Below are positions 11,232 through 24,655 of a stretch of 64,000 bases of DNA, piece after piece. The stretch is from Gymnogyps californianus. Its lineage: Eukaryota > Chordata > Aves > Accipitriformes > Cathartidae. Position numbers and translations under genes: made by a program. How positions within the stretch are numbered: position 1 is the first letter of the stretch; every line of letters begins with the position of its first letter. Under the pieces are notes generated by a model that worked only from the letters and a program-made list of their open reading frames with translations, did no database searches and was not told the origin of the DNA. The stretch covers positions 9,908,368 through 9,972,367 of the forward strand of contig NC_059481.1 in the NCBI RefSeq assembly GCF_018139145.2, in the 5' to 3' direction.

Positions 11232-14200
11232 CTAAAAGGATGAACAAAAAAGTATTAAATAGCTACGGGGGTTTTTTAGGTTGTGGATTGGGGGAGGTAC
11301 ATGAGAGAGGGTATTCTAACACATAGGTTTAGCTGTGGAACAGAATCAAGCATGTATTCCAAGCAAGCTGCCTCTTCGAAAGAAAGCTGCAGGGTGTTCA
11401 TCTTGAAGATTAGTCAAGACCCAGAAATACATAAGCATCTGTAAAGCTCAATTTATTACTAATCCTATCATGAACTAGGAAAAAAGTACTGGCAGATATA
11501 AGCAAAACATACTATATATTCACCACGTATTCATATATCTAAATTATTTATCTTTTTATACCAATTAAAATGTTCCAACTCATTGTGGAATCAAATACTA
11601 TACTATCTTACTCAACTTATATTGTGAACTTAGCAACATTACAAAATAACCCCCCCACTTTTTAATGAAGTGTTGATTCTTAAGTCCACAAGCCCAGACA
11701 GTTTCATCAACATTATAGCATTAGAAAGCAAATCAGTTACAAATCAATGGATTGCATTAGCTAGAACAGTGGGAGGTACATTCAGAATGAAAACAAGGAA
11801 AGGAAACAAAGGAAATGGAAAAATATATGTAGACTAGATACAAAAATACAAAGAGGATACATACCTGGATTAAATTCTTCTTAAAAATAAAGTACAAATT
11901 ACATACCACCATCTTTATATTATTTTCCATTTACGCAGAAATACTGTACACAACTCCATTACTATTTTGCCATTCTTCCTTCAGCCTTAAAAACAGTACA
12001 ATACAACATGAGGCTGCTTCTCACTGATTCAACTCAAGTGCAATCAGGCATGCTGTTAGTCCGCAACGGTATCCGTTCTAAATTCCACTGTATTCCCTAG
12101 GCAGCACTAAATGTTTTTTTTTTCCTCCCTCTCCCGTTTTTTTCCCCTCTCCTACAACTTGTGCTAACAGCTAAGATTAATCATGGTGTTAGCTACTAAT
12201 TAATTCTGCAGCCTAGCTTTATTTCTCCTCTATAATAGCAAAACAGGAGTCAGTGTCCTACTCCTGCTCAAATACAACATCAACATGAGAGAACAGTAAT
12301 CATCCTGGTGTTTTATGTGCTGGTAGCTTCACCCCTTGCTGTTTTCTCCTGCTACCGCTTCTGAATGCAGTATTCGCTGCAATAGCCACAGCCCTCCTGC
12401 ATGGAAGACAGCCCCTCTGCTTCACAGATAGAGTAAAATAGGCTTATTGAGAAACCTTGCTCACAGAAACAACACATGCAGTGCATCGTGAGAGCTAGCA
12501 GGTGCATCAGTGGCCACAAGGATAACAGTGTGAGATAGTATCTCTTGCTCGGTAGGGCCATGTTTCACCTAACCTTTTATTTATCAGTCTGACATGACCC
12601 AAAGAAACAATTGTATAGCTATTTCTTTCAGCAGTGCTTTCATCAACAGCTGATCATTTTTGGTAATGAATTTGCTGAATAGATTTGTAACTATTACCAT
12701 TCCATGATTATTTAAGGATGCCTCAGATAAGAAGCATATCGCTCTGTTTTCCATGAAAAGTATTTTGTATGTTCCCAATTAATACCTAGACAATAGGACT
12801 CAGTCATTTGTTTACTGGTATTCAAATAGCAGAATGGATTATTATTGTGCATGCAGTGAGTAAATTATCCTGTACAGAATACAATTGGTGTTTTTTCAAA
12901 TGTTAACTGATTTAATAGTGTAAGGCCACATTCAGCCTTACATATATTGAAGATATATTTAAAAAACTCTGACACATGAAGAACTACAGAAATACATCCA
13001 GAACAATCCTATATAAAACCATTCTACATACAAAATATACACATAATCCAAGTGTAAAAGTTTCATAAAACATGTACATGCATAAAACCACAGGTATACA
13101 ATTACCCCCTTTAATCTTGGGAGATAGCAGCACTGAAATGCCATATAAAATACTAAGTTTTCAGCTAGTAAATTATGTATGTTTCCTGTATAAAAATAAA
13201 AAAAAAACTTTGGACTTTCCGGTAATAGCTGACACATTTGTAACAGAGAAGCGTGTAATTCAGTTATTTACTTCAAATATATATTAAGGATACCTTAAAT
13301 AAGAGGCAGCACTTAAAAGTATTTAACAATTTCTAGTAACACTTATTTAAAGCTTATTAGCTGTAGCTTTCACTTTCTGCAATCCTTGTATTATTGTTAG
13401 TAATGTGATCTTGGGATACAATGTACAGTTTTAAGTACAATTTATAAATGGAGCAGTTCTAGTATAAAATCCTCTTACATACAGTGGTAAAATTAATATT
13501 TTTGATTTTTTTATATAATTGTAAAAATAATTATGGACAATGATATTTATTATGTCCTGCTGAAATGAATACAACCTATAAATACTCCATTAATTAGATT
13601 TACAGTTAAGAACCAGATGAATGCTTTATTATTTAAATCTTACTGTAGTTATTAGCCTGTGGCAATTTCTTAATATTCTGTCTAAACTTAAACAAACTGA
13701 TTCTTCAAATCTGCCACGTTGCATGCCAACAAAGAATACAATAAAACTTTTATATAAGTGCACAATAGGAAATATTCCACTGATATCAATACGCAGTGAT
13801 ATAGTCCTAATTACATGAGATGTAACAATAATGCCTCTCAAAATCAACAGGACTACTCATGTAAGGATTAAAAAAAAAAGAAAAATCAGGCAGCCTAATC
13901 AAGCATGGCCACCCACAGTAGATACACACGACAGAAATAAATTGGGTTTTTATCAAGATTAAGCAAATGGTCTTGAGACTACAGATGCTAAAACCAGTAA
14001 ATATTGGAAATGTTTTGCAAAAATATAAGGTTTTGTCATTTAATAAAAAACTGTTTGCAAATAATGTTAACTCATAACACTTAGATTAATGTTGTCATCT
14101 TCAAGCAAGTTCCTAAGTATTGACCCTGTTTACACTAATCTGTTACATTAGAATGTTTCAGTTTGAAGACACTTACTTGATAGCCCAGCATAAGCAGGGA

Positions 14201-15479
14201 ATTTTGCTCTGCCAAATGTATCATTCAATTAATATTTAAGAAGGAAAGCGAAAAATCAAACCAAAAATCAATCCAAAGACCTTCAGAACTAATTATGACT
14301 TATCTACCCTGGAAATAAAATTCCATGTAGAACTTGCCCAAGCCAGCAAAATGCTGACTTCGCTTGTAATGACACCGACCAATCAAGAATCTAGTTTCAT
14401 GTATAAATACATACTAATTACTTGCAACTGGAGTTACCCAATTCATCTTCACAACAAAGTTGTATCTCTGTTCACGTGATCCTCACATAGATATGACGTT
14501 AAGAACTTTCTATAGTAAATATATGAGCAGAGGTTTTCATTCTGTACGGTAGCTGAAATTCTCACAGTTCTGGTAGCCCAGATACTTGTAAGCCAAAGAC
14601 TGGAATGAAACTACTGTGCACCTTGAAAAGGCATCCATGTCAGCCTCCAATAAACTAACACATAGAGCAGTTCGCACGCATGGGCCATTTGTGTTTTTGT
14701 GGTTACTTGCCAGTAACCTCACATGTTGATGAGGCTGGCCTTAAAGAATCACACCTTTAAGGGTTCATACTGATTTACTGTACTTCACAAACACAGCGTT
14801 GAAGATATAACTCCCACGTGTAGAAGGAACAGGAGAAATACAGACTATGTACAGAGATGTTGCAATTTGTTACACAATTCTAGTGAATCCCTGTATCTTA
14901 ATGGAGAAAAAGAACAAAACCCCACCAAAACCAAACACCACCACGCTGCCCAAACCCCCCCCAAACCTCAATAGGCAGCTATAAGCCTTCATGGAGAGAA
15001 CAGCTATTCTGTGTGCCAATTTCCAGGATTGTGTGACCATGACTTTTCAGAGGTGATTCTTGGAATTCTTGGGAATAAAAGTCTGTCCAGTGAAAATATT
15101 TCACTAATTTTTAAGTAATAAAACCGGTGTTAAATAACACATAACTATTATAGATGTTATTTGACTATTTCTGTTGTTAAATACTCATATTGAAATGGTG
15201 ACAATTATAAACTGATGGAACAACTTAGAATTAATTTATATTTCATGATGGATTTCAGCCTGGAATTTGGAAGAGCTGTCACAGAATTAAGCTATCTTTC
15301 TCCCACCCTCCACCTCCCTGGTCTGCTTAAGGGATGGATATTTCTTCCCTTTCGTTAAAGAAAGGCAACAACCGTGTCAATTCTTAAATCTAATCAACCA
15401 ACTAAAAATAATCAATCAGTTCTTACATCGTAATGTTCTGACCTAATCAGACTGGGGGGGTGAAGCCGAGAAGACTAGA
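11232..15479. other. Intron-like region, no gene seen
   Basis: AT-rich unique-looking sequence. It contains an A/C-rich stretch at about 14905-14970. I saw no exon with a supported acceptor, donor and compatible phase, and no recognisable repeat family. Confidence 0.6.
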
Positions 15480-15760
15480 AAGGACGTTTCTCTGCTCGGT
15501 CTCTCACTGAAACCCCGCCAGCCGCTGTTACCGCAGAGGCGCACGGCAGCACGCGGCTCCCCCGCGAGGACCTCACTTGCGGGGAGGCAGCGCGTGCTGC
15601 GCCCCGGCAGCCGGCGGAGGGGAGGAGCGCGGCCGCCATGCCGCTCCCAGCGCGCCCCCTGCTGGCGGCTTTGCGGCCCCGGCCGAGCAGGGAACTGCTG
15701 CGCGCAGCTATGGCCCGTGCCGCTGACTGCAAGTCGGGCCGTTCTGCCATCTAAGGCAGC
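15480..15760. promoter_or_regulatory. CpG island, candidate promoter of the classical UNC13C transcript
   Basis: About 280 bases of high GC with many CpGs sit abruptly in AT-rich flanks, the only such non-repeat block in the window. It lies 13 kb upstream of the giant exon on the minus strand. Candidate minus-strand 5' splice sites within it are GCAA followed by GTGAGG (15576) and TTCA followed by GTGAGA (15507). Either could pair with the acceptor at 2618. Promoter identity is inferred from composition and position. An enhancer or boundary element, or a bidirectional promoter, is also possible. Confidence 0.6.
15652..15665. promoter_or_regulatory. CTCF-like binding motif in the CpG island
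   Basis: GCGCCCCCTGCTGG matches the core of the vertebrate CTCF consensus (CCCCCTGCTGG type). Its place inside the CpG island fits a promoter-proximal or boundary CTCF site. Occupancy cannot be judged from sequence. Confidence 0.55.
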
Positions 15761-18700
15761 GACACTGAATTAAAGGAGGTGATCGCGCTGCTTTTACCGA
15801 ATTTTGTTTTAACCCATGGAAAGCTCTCATGTCTACAGCTCTTAATAGAATTTCTAGTCTATTCACAATACAGCGAAATGTATAGAATATAGCATCTCCA
15901 CCCCCTTTTTTTTGGAAGCACACACATAGTTTTAAAGGTATTCTTCTCCATACAAGCCATTTTTTTCTATACAATGATTATTTTCTTTACTGTAAAGCTC
16001 AGCGTTTTCTTCTAAAAAGAAGACTTGATCATAAAAGGGGGAGAGAGAAAATAACTATTCATGAGATACAAATCTTGATATTTCATAAGTGCATGGAATC
16101 CACCCATGAGCTGTTTTAGATTTTACTTCAGATTACTATGATAAGTGTTTTGGAGTTCCTGAAGTTATGAAGGCTAAGGCCATTTCTTATTCCACACTAA
16201 ACCTTTTCCAAACTGTTTCCTTAAATCAATTGGTAGGTTTATAAAACTACGCAGTTAGAATTCCCTTAAGTGAAGTAAAAACACTTTTGAGATTTTTTTT
16301 TAATAGCAATTAACAGGGAACAGGCAAACAATTTAAAAACATAACAACAGCTTCTTGCCAGCTGCAATTTAAACAAAAGTTGGCCCTGATTTCAGAAGGA
16401 ATCACAAGAAGGGATCACAGTGAAAAGCAAATGGGGGGCAAAGCCCAACAACAACTAAAAGAAAAAAGGTCAAGAAAGGCCAATAACTAAGCATATTTCA
16501 GGAGGAAAAAGGGAGCTTTCTCCCCATCCAGATATATCAAGCACCCAAAGACATAATGTTACACATTTGAAGTGGTAACTTAAGAACAACATATGTTACT
16601 CCTGAAATTTAACCCTCCCATTGTGTTCTTTATGACTATTTTGTTCACTGTTGCCCTCTAGGAATGTGTTCATTCTAGAGACTACTTGATTTTCTTGTCT
16701 AGGAAAGTAGAAAGTTTGCTAAAGAATTTTTTAAAATCAAGAGTCTGACTCAGTTGCCACTTTTCATGTACGGAACTGTTTTTAGTTTGATGCTTTGCTT
16801 TCTATTATTGTGTCTCTTTATGTTTTGCCATAATTATAACGTTTTCTGCAGTAACCGACCTCTTACAGATACTACTATTAAAGCATTAAACTCTTCATTA
16901 ATCACAAAAAAGACAGTATTTCTGTTTCTAAATATTAAATCAGACTATTGTTCTACTAAACTGTTTCAGATTCTGGAAAAAAACACCAAAAGTTTCAGCA
17001 GAATATGTATCTTCATTATTCTTCCACAACCACAATATAACTAATTGTGCAGCTTTGTACTTCATGCAGAAGAATATGCCAATCTTTACAGAAATTAATG
17101 TAAAATCATCAAGGATTCAGATAAGCATTATCTTTCGGGAATATTCTTACTTTTTTTTTCTTTTATCCTAAAATTGTCAATTATCAGCTGCATTATGCAA
17201 ATACTTATTTTTACTCTCTTCAAATTACATATAAACTTATTACTGGTGCTATTGACAGGAAAGTATAATGAACTCAAGAGTAACATAATTTGCCTGCTTT
17301 TTCACATTTGCCCCATTATACAAGTAAATTTTTATTATTCCCTCTTAAAAGTAATTTGCTTCTATTGATTTTTTTACGCCTTGGTTCCAGATAAAATAAC
17401 TCTTACAATATGCAAGTGCTGCCTCAGATCTAACTATATGCATTAGACTTTCCTGGACCTTTCCTCTCTCGGGTCTATCAGTGCATGCATTCTAGTCCCA
17501 GCTGAGGAACTGATTGTTACCTTCAGCCTGGTGGTTAAAGTTTCTTTGATCTAAGGTCTCCTCAAATACAGTACAGGTGTATGACCTTGGGTGAGCTTTA
17601 CTGAGAAAGCTGTAATTAGGATGGGAGCAAGACAGGGGCGGGGTGGGGGGGAGACCAAACCAAAAACAATGGGGGAAAAAAGTTAGCAGCTCAAGGATTT
17701 CAGAGGTAACATACTGATATGAAAAGCTATAAAAGGGGAGAGGGGGGAGGAAAGAGCATCTGAGGATGGCAATTCAATATCAGCAAGGATCAGCCCATTT
17801 CAAGGAGTGACAGAGGGACCCTTTCCCTGCTTTTCCAGCCCAGTGGAACATGAAAATAGAACAGAAACACTTGGTCTTATCAGGGTGATGCACATATCAA
17901 TGATTAGCCTAGTAACTTCCTAATCCTAGCTTTCTGTTGTTCATATTAAGAAATAAATAGTTGCTCTGGACTCTTAAGTCAAATTTATCCTGCTTGCAGA
18001 GTCTCTTTGCCTATGGTAAATCTCATTGGAACAAAAGTGACCTAGAGTGGGATAGTTACAGCATCTCCATTCCACACAACCCTCAGTCATATACTCAAAT
18101 TCAAGCATATACTTAATGGCACTAATTAAGAGTGATCTCGAGACTTGCCATGAGTGACAGCAGCATGGAAAGATTCAGCAATAAAGAGCACACCACCAAA
18201 CCGGAAAAGAAAAATTTCTTTAGTAGTCAATTAAAACAACCAACCCCACTAATTTGAAAATGGGTAAGGAGGGTAGATCACAAGAAAGATCCATAATGAT
18301 GAAGTAGGAACTCTAAGGCAGATGCTGCAAGGATTCTAGAAGCTGAATGCTTGCAACAATCCTGCTCAAAGTGCTAGGATTGCCAGAGCAAAGGGTTACA
18401 TCATTTATCATAAACCTGGAAGCAAGGTAATTTGCTCTCCTGCATCTCTTTTTTCCCTGAGCCCTCTCTCTCTAGCCACTGCTTAGATTCCATCAATATC
18501 GTTCGTTAGCTTTTCAGTGTATGACCTGTCATTCTCTTTGCCAGGATTCTGAGTTCATCAGTGCTCCATTCTTGGCTGCTCTCAGCTCTCTTTCCTATCC
18601 TAGATCTCCCACTGATACAATTGCTGGTCATCCCAGTATTTCTCTCTCCTCACCCTGGAACTTCTTTCCCTTTCTTGCCATCATGAGAGATACTCTGCTA

Positions 18701-19282
18701 ATCCTTATAATTAACAACCCCAACTTTCTCTAACATAATGGATTCTTCCCTTCACAATCCTAACTATTCACCTTCAGTACCTTCACTGCACGCCAAAAGC
18801 CAGCTTTTGCCTCCACAGAATGGTGCCCTTAAAGTACGGCCCAGCTGATTCATACTAACTGGCTTATTTTTCCTGTTTTATGTGAAGCACACATTCCCAC
18901 TTGTAAACTTTCTCTGATAAGAACCCTGTTGAGTTTCACAGTCTTCCAAGCATTGCCTCAAATGTTCACAAAACACTAATTCAATTATAAATATGCTCCA
19001 GGAGCTATATAATTCTATAGCACATTGACTTAGCCACAGGCTACCAATAAAACCAGTAATAAATCATTTAACATGAGTCCAAAGCAACCTGCAAAACTCT
19101 ATAACTTGGTTACTAGAAATAGGTACTGAAACAGGAGGAAGGGAAAGAATGTTACAATGGTCCCTTTTTGAACTCTGAAGCAAAGGAGAGAATTGAAGTT
19201 TAATTGTGGAAGAGAGTATGTTACATTCCTGTTTGTTGATTTTCTTCTATGACAGTCAAAAGAGAAAGCTTAGGTTTCTTAC
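15761..19282. other. Intron-like region, no gene seen
   Basis: AT-rich sequence with purine-rich patches near 17630-17750 and pyrimidine-rich stretches near 18450-18740. No exon, RNA gene or transposon was recognised. Confidence 0.6.
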
Positions 19283-19346
19283 CCTCTATTGTGAATCTTA
19301 TCTCACTTTTTGAAGAGGAAAGCAAAGTGATAATTCTTTCTCTGAC
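19283..19346 (-). CDS. Alternative candidate exon 8 (weak)
   Basis: On the minus strand GAGG followed by GTAAGA at 19282 is a strong donor. From a weak acceptor (GGCAAG ending at 19347) a phase-0 frame reads VRERIITLLSSSKSEIRFTI and ends in phase 1. The VR start and the SKS motif recall the Munc13-1 sequence that follows its calmodulin-binding Trp (KVRMQLQ... SKSLW), so it competes with the 11.2-kb exon. The acceptor has little polypyrimidine tract, and the similarity is short enough to be chance. Confidence 0.18.
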
Positions 19347-19465
19347 CTTGCCTAACAGAACCCTCAAATATTGGTGCAGCAGCTCATAAAGTTTTCTCCC
19401 AGGGTCTATCATTCTTAATACCTTCAATTAACTGAAGAAAGCAATTTTTAACTTTCACATCGATT

Positions 19466-19489
19466 GGGGGGGGGGGGAGGGGGGAGGGG
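19466..19489 (+). repeat. G-rich tract with G-quadruplex potential
   Basis: Runs of 12, 6 and 4 G are separated by single A residues. Such a tract can fold as a G-quadruplex on the plus (non-template) strand. It is intronic and its function is unknown. Confidence 0.8.
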
Positions 19490-21565
19490 AATAAATCGTA
19501 AAATACCTAAACTCACAATACCATAGGAAGATTTAAGTTAAAATAAGCCTTCAAATAAGTTAACTGTAGGTTTATTTAGATAAAAGACATCTCAATTTTC
19601 TTTTCTTCAAAATTCTATTGATTTTTTATATATTTTCCCCCCGAGAAAGTGTCAGAGGAAGTCATTCCATAAAAAAACAAATATGCTAGTAAGTTTACTT
19701 AAAAGATAGGAAATAAAAGATACAAAAGCAGTTCTTTGGTCAAAGTTGAGGTAAGTATGATTTTATCTTTTTACATATTATATATCCTGCACAAAAGCCA
19801 TGAGACATGGAAGACAAGGTGGTGGAATAAATTTTAACTTAAAACATAATCCAATTATAATTAGTCTGTGCTAGATAATTTACCAACAGGGCAGCATAAA
19901 ACTTGCAACTGCTTCTGTACAACTAGCAGCTATATTTATTGCTTTTTATGACTTTCCTTCATGCCTCTGATAGGAGAGTTGTTATCCTGACCTATTAGCT
20001 GAATTTCTAATCCATTATCTTTACTTAGAACCATGTATTCCAGGCTGCAATCAGGATGAAGTCATGCATGATTTTCGAAGCCATGACTGAAGACGAATCA
20101 ATCTCACATGATCTCTTTGAGGAAATAATTGATATTATTTGCAAACATTGTACTCCTTGTTGTGTGTTCAGTGGCCACAACACAAGTGAGATACATTCTT
20201 GAACTCCTGCCTTTATCAGTGAATCACCTTTTGTCAAAGTAAATTTCCCATACACCACTTTTTGAAAGCCTCAAGGGCAACTATGAAGTGATCTTAGAAC
20301 TGTTAGTCCAATCTCCCCACGCTGACCTTTTTACCTTCTTCATGTAAAGTGAAACAGTTCAGACACAAGGTAGTCAAGATAATTTCTACCATAGAAGTAG
20401 AACTGCTTGATATAACCAGTCAATAATTTTCTTCACATACCTAATAACAAAAAAGAGTGATCCATAAAGAAAAGACATCCTGAAAAGTCCTTTAACTCCT
20501 CAGGTATTTTGAGCTTCCTCGTAACATCAATTAACATTCTAAGCCATTGTCAAAATGTCTTAAAGTTGACAAACTTGCAGTGATACTAAATTCACTTAAT
20601 TGAAAAGAAAGTGCACTTCATTTCTTTGTTTTCAAATTGTTAGTTCATCACTGTTGTTTAAATATTTCACCTTTGAAATAATTTCACAAAACTAAGAAAT
20701 GTAGCTTGTTTGCTGACAATCATTTAGCCCACTCAATATGCTGATTGTCACTTGAATGCTATGATTACTTTTGAATTGCATCAGGATACAAAATACCTAT
20801 TATTAACACTTCATGAAAAGGAAATACCTGTTTATTCCCACTTCAAGACACACTTGCATACAAAATATTACTTGGAATGCAAGGTTAAAAAATTGTTCAA
20901 CTGAAAGATTGATTTTTTTAAAATTTGCAATTTCTTTGGGCCTATTGAAATCTTTTAAAGGGAAGCTTTGCATTAATCTTATAGCCCCACGGCTCCTAAG
21001 CAAAGAATGATTTCTGCTTACCCAGTCCTAAATTCCCATTGCTGTCACTGTGTAATATTTGCTTTAGTATTAGTTTATCAAGTTTTGTTTCTGAATAAGA
21101 CAGTAAATCAATAGTACTGACAGAACTAAGCTACTGATAACTTCTCTATTAGTGAGCATTCTCATACTGAGCATCACTGCATCCATCATATAGTTAACCA
21201 TGAATCACAATGAACAGCAGAAAAACAATCCACAGTGAATATTTAATTCTATACCATCTTTTTTTTAATATTGGCACACACCCCAATATTTTTTTATTTA
21301 ATGGCATAAACTGTGACATACGGATGTGCTATCCTCATTTTGCAAACTAAGAAATAAGGCATGTAGGGAAGATTCACCTAGGCAAATCTGTGTCACTATC
21401 ATTGTTGATTTCCAGGTTATAAGACGAGTCAATATAGTGCCACTATTTCACTATTTTTGTTTCCAGTACTCACTATTGTCACTAAACACCGTTGTGGAAT
21501 GATACAAGGGGTAACTCACATGAGTAGCCTCTTGCTTAATGTTAGCCTTAGGAATCAATTACTAG

Positions 21566-21591
21566 GATATGCTTTTTATAAAAAGCATATC
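21566..21591. repeat. Perfect 26-bp palindrome
   Basis: GATATGCTTTTTA is followed immediately by its exact reverse complement with no loop. It could extrude as a cruciform. No known element was recognised. Confidence 0.85.
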
Positions 21592-22628
21592 TGTCTCAGA
21601 GGTGACAACTATTTGTTCAAGTGATTATATTTCAGCAGGAAAACAGTCTCTACTACACATAGGATTAGTAGCTAAAGATATAATCAGTGACATACACAAC
21701 TGGGGTGGGAGGGAGGAAAGGGGAAAATCCATTTGATTGCACTCAAGGCTGACACTGAGTTAAAAGAAAACCACCGTCTAAATGCATCTTTTCATAATTA
21801 TTGCCAACACTTCACAGCACTCGTTTCAAATCTGTTAGAGAACTAAGGCAAACAAACAGAACCCCACCTGTTCACTGTTCCTACCAGTACAATGATCATG
21901 AAACTGAAAAACAGATACTAGGATTGGATTATTGCAAAAGAATTCTGGTTTGGATTTTTGTTTTTAGTTAATAAGCAGAGCAGCTATTAAAGGACCCTAT
22001 CTAGTCCTGCATTGTCTTTTTAAAAGCTATTAATTCTGATACGCAGTTTTCCTTCAAATGCTTAACTCCTCTCCTCTCCCAAATACGGGAAGGATTTCCC
22101 TAATACTTTTATCTTAGCATTGCTATATCCTATATGATTGCAAGAAGGCCTAACTATTACTGTTTAAAACAGACACCGAGGCCATTTATTATATAAAAAG
22201 ATACATTCTCCAAAACAACAGTTTGCACTTTTGCTATCTGGTCAATATTTGAGTAAATATTCATTAGCTACAAGGCCTCTGATGAACCACTAGATGTCAT
22301 CTCATATTTGGTCAGAACTGTCTAATTCAATTTCTTATTTCCTTAGGTTAGCATTAAAAGCATATATTCCACATATTCTTACTGGAACTTAAGCCACCTA
22401 TATATTTTCTAGTGCAGTAAGAATTCATGTTTGTTTCACCTGTGAGGAAATACCTGAAGCAATAGCACTCCACTTCTCCTTTATGGGCAGGTATTTTGTA
22501 GTTGTCTATTTTAAGACCATCCACCTGAGAAATCTTCCCACACACACTCATCTCTCTTCCAAGCTAAACCCACTTCCCTAAGCCTCCAAGAATAGTTAAA
22601 AAAAACCAAAAAATTGTTACTCCTCCGT

Positions 22629-22720
22629 TCTTAAAGACCTCCAGTGATGGATACCCTACCTACAGCCTGCTCCAATGCCTAAAAACCTTCCTTGCAGTTA
22701 CTAAGTGTTGTTATTTCTTT
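22629..22720 (+). mobile_element. Degenerate CR1 LINE 3'-region fragment
   Basis: The phrases GACCTCCAGTGATGGA, CAGCCTGCTCCAATGCCT and AACCTTCCTTGCAG occur in the order found in the conserved CR1/L3 3' segment (CCTCCAGTGATGG ... CCTGTTCCAATGCC ... ACCCTT). It is short and diverged, so it is an old insertion. The outer limits are uncertain. Confidence 0.7.
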
Positions 22721-23286
22721 TTCCAGTTCCTTATGGATAGTGACAGTTTCCTTCTTGTGGAAGCAGGATCTTACAGTATAAATACCTACATATAGAGATT
22801 ACTTTCTGTGGAAAGCTACTTATTTTGCTTTATCTGTTTGCTTGCCTCCATTATAAGGCTCTGTGAATATTATATCTTCTGTAAAATACATCAGGATTGT
22901 TTAGTTTTCTGATCTTGTGCTGCATGTTCTTTTTGGCGATGGCCCTTTTTTAGCCACAAGAATACTTGCAAGTGCAAAGCTTATTTTGATTAGGCATTGG
23001 CAGAGATTCATCCTTCATGCCTCTCAGTTTTTCTGAGCAGAGAATGGCACTTAATGTCACATCAATTGTACTAAATCAATGATGGGATGATACCAGTGCA
23101 CTGTTTCTGAAAGCCAGTTTATCTTCAGGAGGAAAAGACAAAGCCAAAAGATCAAGGCAACCCACAACCTAAGCCACTGAAGCTATAAAGTACTAAAGAC
23201 AAGTGTATCTCAGGCAAAATAACTTTATCAGGAGAAAAATCTTATTCAAATTAATTTGTAGATAGAAAAGAAACGTAAAGAACGTA

Positions 23287-23309
23287 AATGTAAAGAAATT
23301 CTTTACATT
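23287..23309. repeat. Perfect 23-bp palindrome (11-bp arms, 1-nt centre)
   Basis: AATGTAAAGAA, A, then its exact reverse complement. Just upstream, AACGTAAAG and ACGTAAATG are partial direct repeats of one arm, suggesting slippage. Confidence 0.85.
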
Positions 23310-24639
23310 GAAGCAAACTACAAATCTGATGTAACAAGTGATCAGATCATACATTTCATTTTGCTTTGTGCAATATATCTTAATGTGTGCATAGGTGCAG
23401 GAAAATCAAAAGCTTAGTTGAATAAAACGCTAGCATGTAACTTCGCATTATATACACATCTACTTTTCAATAAAAAAGGTTATTTATTAAGAATAGGTTT
23501 AGAACTGAGTTCTGACTAATCTTCAGCATTAGGCACATGCTCAGAACAGGCAACGTGATAAGAACATAAGCTACCCAATTGAGAATACAAAAGGTGTCCA
23601 TTTCCCCTTATTACTATTTCCATTACCATGGAAAAATCCTAATACAATGTTCAGTTATATAGCATTAGAATGATTTAAATACTTTTTAGATTAAGGTTTC
23701 CTCCCCTTTGATATCTATATCTCTCCCTGCAAGAGAACTCAGCCCTTCAAGAGCTGTGTTTTCATAGCCTCCAATGTCCCAGATTTCTACTAAATGTAGA
23801 ATTAGAAGCATATGAAGACCAAAGTTTAACACATAGCTTACAATGAAACAGCAACTCAAGATTTAAATGACCCTATAAATATTTATAAAAATTTTCCACT
23901 TCTTTTCAAGAAGAGTTCCACATGAGGTATTTGCTTACATCTCCCACCCACCTGATCTTCAAATTCTTTAAAGACTTACAATAACTTTGACACCATCTTT
24001 CAGCCTCAACCTGATCCTAGATTAACTGTGGAGCAATCTGTCCTTATTTCAGTGCAGTGAGATATTTTGACTACTTTGCTACAGAAAACAATTCAATGGC
24101 ACAGTGACAACCCAAGATTCCAGCTCACGCATATCACTTGTTTACTTAACCATCTTCTAACCACCCACCTCAAAATTACTTTGAAGAATGGTAGTGGGAA
24201 GAAGCGCAGTATTAACATTCCTTTATTCAAACACTACTTTTAACATCTGAATGAAATGCAGATGATTCATCAAATCATAAAGTAAAGTTACTACCACATG
24301 ACATTAGTTATTTGGTTTTAAACTCGGAAATAAATTTATCCCACTGACTAGGCAATCAGACAAGCACTGAAAGGTGACTGTTCACAGAAGAAATTCTGAA
24401 AAAGCATCTTAAGACTATTGTAATCTCTGTCTACAAGACAAAACTCGATTCTTTGGCATATCTGAGTGTTGTGTTTGATGTCAGTTAGATCAAGATTTGT
24501 CCTGCCCGCCTCTTCTAGTGAGCTAACATTTGGCATAATAAAAAGAAAAGATCAAACCAGTGACAGAGTAGGATGCAGAAACTGAGATCATGTGAATCAG
24601 AAAAGCACTCTTCCCACGAGACCCCAGTATAAACAGATT

Positions 24640-24655
24640 CCCCCCCCCCCCCCCC
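24640..24655 (+). repeat. Poly-C tract (16 C)
   Basis: An uninterrupted run of 16 C in intronic sequence. Its length is probably polymorphic and liable to sequencing error. Confidence 0.9.

Noticed and set aside
15638..15754. 38-codon plus-strand frame with a near-perfect Kozak context in the CpG island
   Set aside because: Arg/Ala/Pro/Leu-rich translation is what GC-rich CpG-island DNA gives in any frame. No splice donor continues it and there is no homology. The opposite-strand 91-codon frame is rejected for the same reason.
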